A DNA stretch of 8,547 nt from Clostridia bacterium (GCA_017472105.1 JAFUQY010000161.1:1-8547); one strand, 5' to 3'. Numbered from the stretch's first letter, positions 1-5,879 are shown. Numbers and translations are program-made. The notes: generated by a model not told the origin, from the letters alone.

Positions 1-1
1 C

Positions 2-301
2 CTCGCCATGGAGAGCGGAAATCTCGCGCAGATGATGTTCGTCGTCGGAACGGATCACGGCGGATCGGGACACACCGGCTGGGAGGACAATCTCGCCCTT
101 GCCGCACGGCTTCACACCGCAATGGAAGCGGAGAATCCCGGTCTGATGCGTCCCATCAATCTGCGGAGCGCGTCCTTCAATCAGCAGTACACATCCGGCT
201 CGCTGATTCTGGAAATCGGCTCCTGCGCGGGATCACTGGAAAACGCCGTCCGGTCCGCCGAAATCTTCGCACATGCGCTCGCGGATGAAATTATCGGGTA
301 G
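2..301 (+). CDS. spoIIP: Stage II sporulation protein P, C-terminal fragment (peptidoglycan amidase)
   Basis: This is the C-terminal part of SpoIIP; the 5' end lies before the window, and the reading frame is open from base 2. About 99 residues are visible. SpoIIP is an N-acetylmuramoyl-L-alanine amidase that works with SpoIID and SpoIIM to thin septal peptidoglycan during forespore engulfment. Recognisable family signatures, in order, are VGTDHGGSGH, GLMRPINLR, a FNQQ segment and LILEIGSCAG near the end. The Glu of LEIGS sits where amidases of this fold keep a conserved acidic residue. The ATG at position 8 is internal to the conserved domain and is not a start. The gene ends at TAG 299-301, one base before the stop of the convergent HAD gene, so no terminator fits between them. 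The family assignment rests on recalled motifs and is strong. The sporulation role is established for the family, not shown here. Confidence 0.93.
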   Translation, partial: LAMESGNLAQMMFVVGTDHGGSGHTGWEDNLALAARLHTAMEAENPGLMRPINLRSASFNQQYTSGSLILEIGSCAGSLENAVRSAEIFAHALADEIIG

Positions 302-302
302 T

Positions 303-1151
303 TTACGCGCCGAACATCATCTCGTCCGCTGTCGCAAGGGACGGGAGCATGATATCGGGCTGATCGCATTCTGCCGCGGAAAGGGCGTCATCAATCTTCG
401 TCTCGCCCGTCAGAACAAGCACAGCCGTGATGCCGTGACGCTTGCCGGTAGCGATATCGGTGTAGAGACGGTCGCCGTAGATGAGCATGTCCGCCTTCGC
501 TTCTCCGGTGATTTCGGAGATCATCTCAACGGTTTCCGGATACGGCTTGCCGAAATACGTGGGTTCAACGCCGGTCGATGCCGTAACGCATGCCGCAATC
601 GCACCGCTGTCCGGGATGAAGCCGGTTTCGGTCGGGCAGTTGTAGTCGGGATGCGTGCACAGAAATTCCGCGCCGTAACGGATGAAGTCGCATGCCACGG
701 TCAGCTTCGCGTAATCGAGCGTGGTGTCGAAGCTGGTGACAACAATATCCGCGTTCCGTCCGTCGGGCTTGCCGTGCTCGTCGCAGACCATGTCGATGCC
801 GTAGGACTTGAACTGGCGGTACAGCTCGGGCGTTCCGAGGAGATAAACGGTCTTTCCCGCTCTCTTCCGGGTCAGGAATGCCGCGGTCACGTTGCCGGAG
901 GTGCAGATTTCCTCAGGCTTCGGGTCAAATCCCAGACGGGTCAGCTTCTCGAGATAGAACACCGGGTCGTGGGACGCGTTGTTGGTGAAGAAGAGGACGC
1001 GCTTTCCGTTTTCGCGGAGCTTGTTGATGTAGCGGACCGCAAAATCAAACGGCTGACCGCCGAGGTAAATGGTGCCGTCCATGTCAAAAACGAACAGCTT
1101 CTTGGATTTGAGCAGCTCAGCGGACTGAACATAATCTTTTTCGGTAAGCAT
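303..1151 (-). CDS. HAD-superfamily IIA phosphatase (NagD / p-nitrophenylphosphatase-like)
   Basis: A 282-residue cytoplasmic phosphatase of the HAD-IIA (NagD-like) group, about the usual family length. Motif I is DMDGT (nucleophile Asp23, general acid Asp25). Motif II is FFTNNAS with Thr56, and this FTNN form is typical of the NagD branch. Motif III is the Lys of GKPYP (Lys202). Motif IV is GDRLYTD (Asp227, Asp232), which binds Mg2+. The large cap insert between motifs II and III fits type C2. The ATG at 1149-1151 is preceded by a good ribosome site, AAGGAAAG (1157-1164), with five bases between. It is transcribed away from the pantothenate kinase gene and converges on spoIIP. Substrates in this group are small phosphate esters (sugar phosphates, nucleotides, phosphoglycolate, pyridoxal phosphate) and cannot be predicted from sequence. 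No hairpin terminator is seen at its 3' end. Confidence 0.9.
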   Translation of the reverse strand: MLTEKDYVQSAELLKSKKLFVFDMDGTIYLGGQPFDFAVRYINKLRENGKRVLFFTNNASHDPVFYLEKLTRLGFDPKPEEICTSGNVTAAFLTRKRAGKTVYLLGTPELYRQFKSYGIDMVCDEHGKPDGRNADIVVTSFDTTLDYAKLTVACDFIRYGAEFLCTHPDYNCPTETGFIPDSGAIAACVTASTGVEPTYFGKPYPETVEMISEITGEAKADMLIYGDRLYTDIATGKRHGITAVLVLTGETKIDDALSAAECDQPDIMLPSLATADEMMFGA

Positions 1152-1241
1152 GATAACTTTCCTTTCGGGTTGTATAGATTTATTTGAATTGATATTTTAA
1201 TTGAATTTTTCGCATAAACCTGCCGGATATCCGCAGAAATG

Positions 1242-1270
1242 TTGATTTTCCCATCCGATTGTGCTATACT
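1242..1270 (+). promoter_or_regulatory. Housekeeping-sigma promoter of the pantothenate kinase gene
   Basis: A -35 box TTGATT (1242-1247) and a -10 box TATACT (1265-1270) are 17 bases apart. A TG at 1262-1263 gives an extended -10 (TGCTATACT). Transcription would start near 1277, leaving a leader of about 30 bases before the ATG at 1306. The upstream in-frame GTG at 1261 lies before the -10 box, so it cannot be the translation start from this promoter. Confidence 0.8.
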
Positions 1271-1305
1271 GTAAAGAAAAAGCACAAAAAACGGAGAATC
1301 ATCTC

Positions 1306-2148
1306 ATGGCACATATAATCATCGGCATCGACATCGGCGGAAGCACCACCAAAATCGTGGGATTTGACACCACCGGCGGCAGGAATACTCTCGTTGCGCC
1401 CCTGTTCGTGAGAGCAACCGACCCGATCACGTCCATCTACGGCGCGTTCGGCAAGTTCCTCGACGTCAACGGCTATTCCCTCTCGGACATCACCAAGGTC
1501 ATGGTAACGGGCGCGGGCTCGTCCTACATGTCCCGTCCGATCTACGACCTGCCCTGCGAAAAGATCGCGGAATTCAACTCCATCGGGCTCGGCGGTCTGT
1601 ATCTGAGCGGACTGGACAAGGCTCTCGTCACCAGCTGCGGCACCGGTACGGCACTGGTCTACACCGAACGGGGTAAGGAACCGAAATACCTCGGCGGTAC
1701 GGGTGTGGGCGGCGGTACCCTCGTCGGTCTGTCAAAGAAGATGCTCGGCATGGACAACGTCAACCACATCTCCGAGCTTGCACGCGACGGCGACATTTCC
1801 AACATTGACCTAAAAATCAAGGACATCACCAAGTCCGACATCGTGCCCGGCTTCGGGGATATCATGACCGCGTCCAACTTCGGCTCCGTGAGCGATATCG
1901 CAACCAAGGCGGACCTCGCGCTCGGCATCATCAACATGGTCTTCGAAACCATCGGCATGATGTCCATCTTCGCGGCACGGAATTTCGGCATCCGCGACAT
2001 CGTCCTCACCGGCAATCTCTCCGGCGTGGAACAGGCTCCGCAGGTTTTCGGCACGCTGAACAAAATGTTCGACATGAACTTCATCATTCCCGAAAACTCC
2101 GCCTTCGGAACGGTCATCGGCGCGGCTCTCTCCGGAATCAACGGATAA
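1306..2148 (+). CDS. coaW: Type II pantothenate kinase
   Basis: A 280-residue enzyme of the ASKHA fold that phosphorylates pantothenate with ATP, the first step of CoA synthesis in the cytoplasm. The phosphate-1 loop GIDIGGSTTK is at residues 7-16. A Glu in AEFNSIG (Glu89) sits where type II kinases keep the catalytic base. SCGTGTALV (about 110-118) and the glycine-rich GGTGVGGGTLVGL (about 130-142) are hallmarks of the eukaryote-like/staphylococcal type II group, and DIMTASNFG (about 185-193) also fits. Length matches bacterial members (about 265-290). The start is ATG 1306 with GGAG at 1293-1296; a longer reading from GTG 1261 would begin upstream of the -10 box. Two stops in tandem (TAATAA) end the gene, then a terminator. 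The staphylococcal type II enzyme is known to be insensitive to CoA feedback; whether this one is cannot be read from sequence. The alternative is another BadF/acetate-kinase-like sugar kinase, less likely given the motif set. Confidence 0.88.
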   Translation: MAHIIIGIDIGGSTTKIVGFDTTGGRNTLVAPLFVRATDPITSIYGAFGKFLDVNGYSLSDITKVMVTGAGSSYMSRPIYDLPCEKIAEFNSIGLGGLYLSGLDKALVTSCGTGTALVYTERGKEPKYLGGTGVGGGTLVGLSKKMLGMDNVNHISELARDGDISNIDLKIKDITKSDIVPGFGDIMTASNFGSVSDIATKADLALGIINMVFETIGMMSIFAARNFGIRDIVLTGNLSGVEQAPQVFGTLNKMFDMNFIIPENSAFGTVIGAALSGING

Positions 2149-2179
2149 TAACATTATAGCAGACGAAAACACAAAAATC

Positions 2180-2217
2180 AACCCCGATCGGGATGCTGCG
2201 GCAATCTCATCGGGGTT
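2180..2217 (+). terminator. Intrinsic terminator after the pantothenate kinase gene
   Basis: A perfect 9-bp stem, AACCCCGAT (2180-2188) with ATCGGGGTT (2209-2217), closes a 20-base loop that can fold a smaller inner stem (GATGC with GCAATC, one bulged A). It is followed by a short T run (2216-2219). On the opposite strand the stem is followed by TGATTTTTGTGTTTT, so it could stop transcription both ways. It starts 31 bases after the kinase stop codon. Confidence 0.82.
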
Positions 2218-2270
2218 TTGCCGTGCTCTGGACTCAACGGATCGTCAAGTCCCGAACAAGTGATTGAGTA

Positions 2271-2299
2271 TTGATTTCACGCCGACGCCCCTGTATAAT
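2271..2299 (+). promoter_or_regulatory. Near-consensus promoter of the XRE regulator gene
   Basis: A -35 box TTGATT (2271-2276) and a perfect -10 box TATAAT (2294-2299) are separated by exactly 17 bases, with TG at 2292-2293 directly before the -10. The expected transcript start is near 2306. A strong ribosome site AAAGGAG (2329-2335) lies seven bases before ATG 2343. The strength of this promoter suggests that the gene is well expressed unless repressed. Confidence 0.85.
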
Positions 2300-2342
2300 A
2301 GAGTCAACGGTACCGGACAAATCCACACAAAGGAGAACTGAC

Positions 2343-3476
2343 ATGACCATTGACATCGGAAACACCATCAAAAATCTGCGCACAAAAAAGCGCGTCACGC
2401 AGAAACAGCTCGCGGCGTATCTCGGAATCACCGATGCAGCTGTCTCCCGCTGGGAAAACGGCACCGGATACCCCGATATCGAAATGCTCCCGTCCATTGC
2501 GTCGTATTTTTCCGTCACCGCGGATGAGCTGCTCGGGATCAACCGGGACGAACGCACCGCACATCTCGCCGCAGTCCGCCGGAAAATGAAGCTCATCGAC
2601 GACGCCGGAGACAACGACACGGAGGAAGCGGTTGAGCAGGCGCGGATCTGGGCAGCGGAATTCCCGGGTGAGGAGGATGTGCAGGAATATCTCGCCTGTA
2701 CCATCTGCCGCTATACCATGTGGGACGAGCGCCCGAAAAAGGGACTGCTTGAAGAAGCCGAGAAGATTTACACCACCCTCATCGAAACGACCGCCGATCC
2801 CGAATTCCGCAGCTGCATCATCGAACAGCTTGCCGTACTGTACGCCGTCGGGTTCCGCGATCTGCACAGGGCTGAAATCACCGCCGACCGTCTGCCGAAG
2901 ATGCGCTGCTGCCGTGAGGAAGCGAAGGCCAACATGTTTTCCTACCGCTATCTCTGCCGCGAGGAGTCGGACAGATATATCATATTCCGGCAGGATTATA
3001 TCAGAAAGCTCACCGATTCGCTCGCACTGACCATGCTGCATTACATCGACGACGACATTCCCGACGATCCCGACCGCCTGGATGAGAAAATCGGGTATCT
3101 CGAAACGCTCATCCATCTCTATCACACCGTGTTCGGCGACAACATGCTCTTCTTCCACGACCGCGTCTCCTCGCTCTGGAGAGTGATCGCAACCTATTAT
3201 CTCGATCAGGAAAAGTACGACGACGCCCTCACCGCGCTTGAGAAGATGACGGAGCACGCCGTTCTCTGCGGTAAAATCGAACCCGGCACCGCGTATTCGT
3301 CTCCGTTCACCGACCGCATCGTGTACGAGGGCCAGACCGCAGACTGCCACATCAACGAAGCCCACAACTGCGCGTACTACTGCCGAAACCGCATGCATCA
3401 GGAACGCTACGATCCCATCCGTGACACCGAACGGTTCCGTGCAGTTCTCGCATCTCTTGACGAAAACGCGGAATAA
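2343..3476 (+). CDS. XRE-family transcriptional regulator with helical, TPR-like C-terminal domain
   Basis: A 377-residue predicted DNA-binding protein. Residues about 6-65 form a Cro/C1-type helix-turn-helix: TIKNLRTKKRVTQKQLA, the recognition helix around TDAAVSRWENG (30-40), then PDIEMLPSIASYFSVTADELLG, a very common ending of this domain in clostridia. Residues about 90-370 are helical and rich in Tyr, Leu, Glu and Asp, with pairs of helices such as YLDQEKYDDALTALEKM that look like TPR repeats. No transmembrane segment or enzyme motif is seen. Such C-terminal parts in other XRE proteins often bind peptides or partner proteins, but no ligand can be named here. The start is ATG 2343, set by AAAGGAG at 2329-2335; in-frame upstream codons overlap the promoter. 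The gene is monocistronic, with its own promoter and a terminator on each side. Its target genes are unknown; autoregulation is possible. Confidence 0.85.
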   Translation: MTIDIGNTIKNLRTKKRVTQKQLAAYLGITDAAVSRWENGTGYPDIEMLPSIASYFSVTADELLGINRDERTAHLAAVRRKMKLIDDAGDNDTEEAVEQARIWAAEFPGEEDVQEYLACTICRYTMWDERPKKGLLEEAEKIYTTLIETTADPEFRSCIIEQLAVLYAVGFRDLHRAEITADRLPKMRCCREEAKANMFSYRYLCREESDRYIIFRQDYIRKLTDSLALTMLHYIDDDIPDDPDRLDEKIGYLETLIHLYHTVFGDNMLFFHDRVSSLWRVIATYYLDQEKYDDALTALEKMTEHAVLCGKIEPGTAYSSPFTDRIVYEGQTADCHINEAHNCAYYCRNRMHQERYDPIRDTERFRAVLASLDENAE

Positions 3477-3483
3477 CAAAATC

Positions 3484-3524
3484 AGCCCCGATCTCAGGTG
3501 ATCCACTCTCCTGAAACCGGGGCT
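3484..3524. terminator. Hairpin terminator between convergent genes, probably bidirectional
   Basis: An outer 7-bp stem AGCCCCG (3484-3490) pairs with CGGGGCT (3518-3524), and an inner 5-bp stem TCAGG (3494-3498) pairs with CCTGA (3510-3514). On the plus strand it is followed by TTCCGTATTTTTC, serving the XRE gene that stops at 3476. On the minus strand it is followed by GATTTTGTT, serving the tandem-ACT gene, whose stop begins at 3540. Tails are only moderately U-rich on both strands. Confidence 0.78.
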
Positions 3525-3537
3525 TTCCGTATTTTTC

Positions 3538-4005
3538 TTATTCCTCAAAAAACATCCGCGTCACGATGGCATCCGCCGCACGGTCCGCATCCGCAGAATT
3601 CACAAGCAGTGTCATCTTCACATCACTTGTCGTCACGCCGCAGAGCCGGATTCCCGCGTCCCAGAGACACCGGAACAGATCCGCCGCACTTCCCGCACGA
3701 CCGTTCAGACCGTCACCCGTAACGCACAGCTTCGTGCACTGCCGCTCGAGCACAATCTCCGTCTCCGCGTGTTCTCCGAGCAGATCATGGAGAATTTCCT
3801 CCGTTCTGTCCGCAGAAGCGAGCGGAACCGTGAATACAATGTCCGCCCTGCGGTTATAGGAAGCCGTTTGCAGAATCATATCCACATCGGCACCGCCGTC
3901 CGTGATCGCCGCAAAGATCCGATACGCCAGACCCGGCACATCCGGCGGATTTTTGATATACACTGCCGCCGCTTTGTCATCCCTTGTCATTACCTGTACC
4001 GGCAT
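3538..4005 (-). CDS. Free-standing tandem-ACT protein resembling the aspartokinase regulatory (beta) region
   Basis: A 155-residue protein made almost wholly of two ACT domains (about 10-78 and 86-150). Domain 1 carries NPPDVPGLAYRIFAAI, then DVDMILQ and DIVFTVP. Domain 2 carries CVTGDGLNGRAGSAADLF, then VTTSDVKMTLLV. The order and spacing match the C-terminal regulatory part of aspartate kinases, where ACT domains bind lysine or threonine. The kinase catalytic domain is absent, and no frame upstream encodes one, because hom lies there. A longer reading from GTG 4062 overlaps the end of hom. ATG 4005 is preferred: it has GGAGG (4013-4017) seven bases upstream and begins where the ACT homology begins. 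It lies 34 bases after the hom stop, so hom and this gene are probably one operon. A regulatory role in threonine/methionine/lysine synthesis is inferred. Alternatives are a remnant of a lost aspartokinase or a general amino-acid sensor. Confidence 0.82.
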   Translation of the reverse strand: MPVQVMTRDDKAAAVYIKNPPDVPGLAYRIFAAITDGGADVDMILQTASYNRRADIVFTVPLASADRTEEILHDLLGEHAETEIVLERQCTKLCVTGDGLNGRAGSAADLFRCLWDAGIRLCGVTTSDVKMTLLVNSADADRAADAIVTRMFFEE

Positions 4006-4039
4006 CGGATGTCCTCCCAGATAGATAAACTCAAAATAA

Positions 4040-5248
4040 TCAGCCGAGCACACGGAGTGCACTCTTCACGCACACCTTTTCACGGATCGCGTCAAGCTGA
4101 GAAGCCGTCAGACCTTCAGCAAGCACTTCCACGGTGCCGTTTTCATCGGAAATCACGTCCGCCGCGCCGCATACATCGCGCAGGAGTCCGGTCAGTTCAG
4201 CCGCACCGCATTCCGCACGGATGTAGGTCGCAAAGGGGATTTCCTCAAACTTCGCCGGCTTCACGTCGGATTTCGCAAACACAGGGGTATATTCCCGCTC
4301 AGCCGCTCCGCTCAGAACCGCGCATACATCGGCAATCACAGCACCCGCCGTCGGATACCGTCCCGCACCGCGTCCGTAATACAGTATATCGCCGCACGCG
4401 GAAGTTGTTACCATAATTCCGTTGAAAACATCCTGGATGTGCGCGAGCGGAACATCGTTCTTCACAATCATCGGGCATACGCGCGCACAGATCACGCCGT
4501 CGGTATCCGCACCCGCAATGAGCTTCACTGCCCCGCCGAGCTTCTTTGCCGCCGCGATATCTTCCGCCGTGAGGTTCCGGATGCCTTCCGCGTACACGTC
4601 CTCACCGTTCAGGAGAACACCGGTCGCAAGTGCCGTGAGAATGATGATCTTTCTCTGCGCGTCGATACCGTCCACGTCCGCGGTGGGATCCTTTTCGGCG
4701 TATCCGAGCATCTGCGCTTCGGAAAGTGCCGCCTCAAAGGAACAGCCCTCTTTTTCCATCTTTGTGAGAATATAGTTCGTCGTGCCGTTGACGATGCCCG
4801 CGACTTTCTGAATCCTGTCGCACGCCACGGAAGTCAGAACGGAGCGGATCACCGGAATGCCGCCGCCGACGCTCGCTTCAAAGAGGTACTGCACGCCGTT
4901 TTCCTTCGCACATGCGAGGAGTGCGTCACCGTAGTTTGCGACAACTTCCTTGTTGGAGGTGACGACGGATTTGCCCGCCTTCATGCATGCTGTGGAGTAT
5001 TCGTAAGCCGGATGGGATCCTCCCATGGTCTCGCAGACAACGGAAACCTCCGGGTCGTCCAGAATCGGCTGAAGCTCGTGCACAACGCGGTCAGCGTAGG
5101 GAGAATCCGGGAACTCGCGCAGGTCGAGAATATACTTCACCTGTACATCGTCACCGACGGTGCGCTTCACTTCGGCTATATTGGTTTCCAGAACAGCCGT
5201 GATGCCGCCGCCCACAACGCCGTATCCGATAATTGCAATGGATTTCAT
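4040..5248 (-). CDS. hom: Homoserine dehydrogenase
   Basis: A 402-residue cytoplasmic enzyme that reduces aspartate semialdehyde to homoserine with NAD(P)H, at the branch to threonine and methionine. The N-terminal Rossmann loop is GYGVVGGG (8-15). Other family motifs are TSNKE (97-101, Lys100), FEASVGGGIPVI (123-134), GIVNGTTNYIL (151-161) and the signature EKDPTADVDGIDAQRK (185-200), which holds the catalytic Asp196 and Lys200 by analogy with the yeast enzyme. The last 65 residues or so align only loosely with the C-terminal ACT domain of Gram-positive homologues and look shortened; total length is below the roughly 430 typical of enzymes with a full ACT domain. The start is ATG 5246-5248, five bases after GAGG (5254-5257); an in-frame upstream extension of nine codons lacks homology and a ribosome site. 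The tandem-ACT gene follows 34 bases downstream. A promoter and two dyads lie upstream. Confidence 0.95.
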   Translation of the reverse strand: MKSIAIIGYGVVGGGITAVLETNIAEVKRTVGDDVQVKYILDLREFPDSPYADRVVHELQPILDDPEVSVVCETMGGSHPAYEYSTACMKAGKSVVTSNKEVVANYGDALLACAKENGVQYLFEASVGGGIPVIRSVLTSVACDRIQKVAGIVNGTTNYILTKMEKEGCSFEAALSEAQMLGYAEKDPTADVDGIDAQRKIIILTALATGVLLNGEDVYAEGIRNLTAEDIAAAKKLGGAVKLIAGADTDGVICARVCPMIVKNDVPLAHIQDVFNGIMVTTSACGDILYYGRGAGRYPTAGAVIADVCAVLSGAAEREYTPVFAKSDVKPAKFEEIPFATYIRAECGAAELTGLLRDVCGAADVISDENGTVEVLAEGLTASQLDAIREKVCVKSALRVLG

Positions 5249-5253
5249 GTCAA

Positions 5254-5257
5254 CCTC
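5254..5257 (-). promoter_or_regulatory. Ribosome-binding site that fixes the hom start
   Basis: On the minus strand GAGG is followed by TTGAC and then ATG at 5248. This supports the start at the Rossmann-fold MKSIAIIGYG and rules against the longer reading frame from 5275. Confidence 0.6.
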
Positions 5258-5274
5258 ACAGTAACTTGCTGTCA

Positions 5275-5288
5275 ATTACATCTGTAAT
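5275..5288. repeat. Perfect 6+2+6 dyad in the hom leader
   Basis: ATTACATCTGTAAT is an inverted repeat (ATTACA, two bases, TGTAAT) located between the hom promoter and its start codon, about 20-30 bases into the predicted transcript. It is flanked by TGTC on one side and GACA on the other, so the RNA can extend the hairpin across a small internal loop. It may be an operator or a leader hairpin. It lacks a U tract and is not a terminator. Confidence 0.5.
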
Positions 5289-5306
5289 CAACGACAGAAT
5301 TCGCTT

Positions 5307-5343
5307 ATTATAGTATTTTACCATAACGCCGGTATAAAATCAA
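5307..5343 (-). promoter_or_regulatory. Promoter of the hom operon
   Basis: On the minus strand a -35 box TTGATT (5338-5343) is followed after exactly 17 bases by TAAAAT (5315-5320). A second, perfect TATAAT (5307-5312) lies eight bases further on but has no good -35 at the right distance. The leader would be roughly 50-60 bases long. A weaker pair further upstream (TTGACG, 16 bases, TATACC) overlaps the -35 region. A short inverted repeat, GGTAT at 5331-5335 and ATACC at 5343-5347, sits directly on the -35 box. Confidence 0.7.
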
Positions 5344-5416
5344 TACCATTTGCGTCAAAATTGATTTCTTCACAGCTTTCCTTCTTGGTCAAAACGACAC
5401 GATCCGCCAAACGAAA

Positions 5417-5454
5417 AACCGGCAGCGCATCCTGTGTGGGACAAACTGCCGGTT
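5417..5454 (-). terminator. Strong intrinsic terminator of the transglutaminase-mrnC operon
   Basis: A perfect 9-bp GC-rich stem AACCGGCAG / CTGCCGGTT (5417-5425 and 5446-5454) has a 20-base loop. Read on the minus strand it is followed at once by TTTTTCGTTT, a typical U tract. It begins eight bases after the mrnC stop codon and separates that operon from hom, which lies downstream on the same strand. In the plus direction the U tract is missing. Confidence 0.9.
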
Positions 5455-5462
5455 CAATTGCA

Positions 5463-5867
5463 TTATTCCGTGAGATCCGCCGCGGGATCCGCTTCCGCGA
5501 AAGCCGCCGTAAACAGTTCACGGAGTCTGTCGTGCCTGCCGCTGAGGAAGAGCCAGCCGAAGAGGCATTCAAGCCCCGTCGCGCGCCGGTATTCCGCAGG
5601 GGTGCTGGATTTCGGTACGGAGGTGTGTCCGTTGTTGCGGCCGCGCCTGAATTCCGCCGTTTCCTCTTCCGTCAGCAGGGGAAGAAGCGTTTCCACGACG
5701 CGGCTCTGGACATGCGCGGTGACGTACTTGAGGGATTCCACGGAAGGACGGGCGACACCCTTCTTCACGAGATATTCCCGCACGTACAGTTCATACACGC
5801 AGTCGCCGAGATACGCCAGATTGGCGGAGGAAATCTGGGACGGGTCGTTCATTCTGTCATTCACCAT
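5463..5867 (-). CDS. mrnC: Mini-ribonuclease III (23S rRNA maturation)
   Basis: A 134-residue protein consisting of an RNase III catalytic domain without a double-stranded-RNA-binding domain, the hallmark of Mini-III. As a dimer it trims the 5' and 3' ends of 23S rRNA precursors in Gram-positive bacteria. The signature LAYLGDCVYELYVREYL (17-33) holds the catalytic Asp22. FRRGRN (73-78) and the segment YRRATGLECLFGWLFLSGR (from about 93) contain the second acidic metal ligand, Glu100. Length matches the family (about 130-145). ATG 5867 is preceded by AAGGAG (5873-5878), with spacing of five, better than the internal ATG at residue 6. The stop codon of the upstream transglutaminase gene is inside this ribosome site, and the gap is nine bases, so translation is likely coupled. 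In Bacillus mrnC follows cysS; here it follows an unrelated gene. A strong terminator lies just downstream. Confidence 0.93.
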   Translation of the reverse strand: MVNDRMNDPSQISSANLAYLGDCVYELYVREYLVKKGVARPSVESLKYVTAHVQSRVVETLLPLLTEEETAEFRRGRNNGHTSVPKSSTPAEYRRATGLECLFGWLFLSGRHDRLRELFTAAFAEADPAADLTE

Positions 5868-5872
5868 GGGGT

Positions 5873-5879
5873 CTCCTTA
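5873..5879 (-). promoter_or_regulatory. Ribosome-binding site of mrnC fused to the upstream stop codon
   Basis: On the minus strand the sequence is TTTAAGGAGACCCC followed by ATG. The TAA that ends the transglutaminase gene (5877-5879) supplies the first bases of the AAGGAG site. Ribosomes finishing the upstream gene stop exactly over the mrnC initiation region. Confidence 0.7.

Noticed and set aside
281..329. A possible hairpin (GCGGATGA with TCGTCCGC) over the spoIIP/HAD junction
   Set aside because: The stem needs a G-U pair, the loop is over 30 bases and there is no U tract on either strand; it lies in coding sequence and is not a credible terminator.
303..1187. A 304-codon plus-strand reading frame opposite the HAD phosphatase
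   Set aside because: It is antisense to a gene with full HAD motifs, has no homology that I recognise and reads as an Arg/Val-rich shadow of GC-biased codons.
1171..1200. A minus-strand promoter for the HAD gene (TTAAAA, 18 bases, TATACA)
   Set aside because: The -35 is poor and the transcript would start almost on the ribosome site. The AT-rich stretch 1171-1210 probably holds the promoter, but I cannot place it with confidence.
1184..1207. Repeated TTGAATT (1184-1190 and 1201-1207) as an operator
   Set aside because: Short repeats of this kind are expected by chance in a very AT-rich stretch, and there is no further symmetry.
2304..3548. A 414-codon minus-strand reading frame opposite the XRE regulator
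   Set aside because: The plus strand has a clear promoter, ribosome site, helix-turn-helix and terminator; the minus frame has none of these and runs through the terminator hairpin.
4439..5287. A 282-codon plus-strand reading frame inside hom
   Set aside because: It is antisense to unmistakable homoserine dehydrogenase motifs and shows no ribosome site or recognisable domain.
5249..5462. A riboswitch, T-box or attenuator ahead of hom
   Set aside because: The predicted leader is only about 50-60 bases, with no specifier loop, no T-box sequence, no leader peptide and no terminator between promoter and start.
5318..5572. An 84-codon minus-strand frame across the mrnC/hom gap
   Set aside because: It overlaps the mrnC 3' end in another frame, spans the terminator and the hom promoter, and its Arg/Ser-rich composition is that of a shadow frame.
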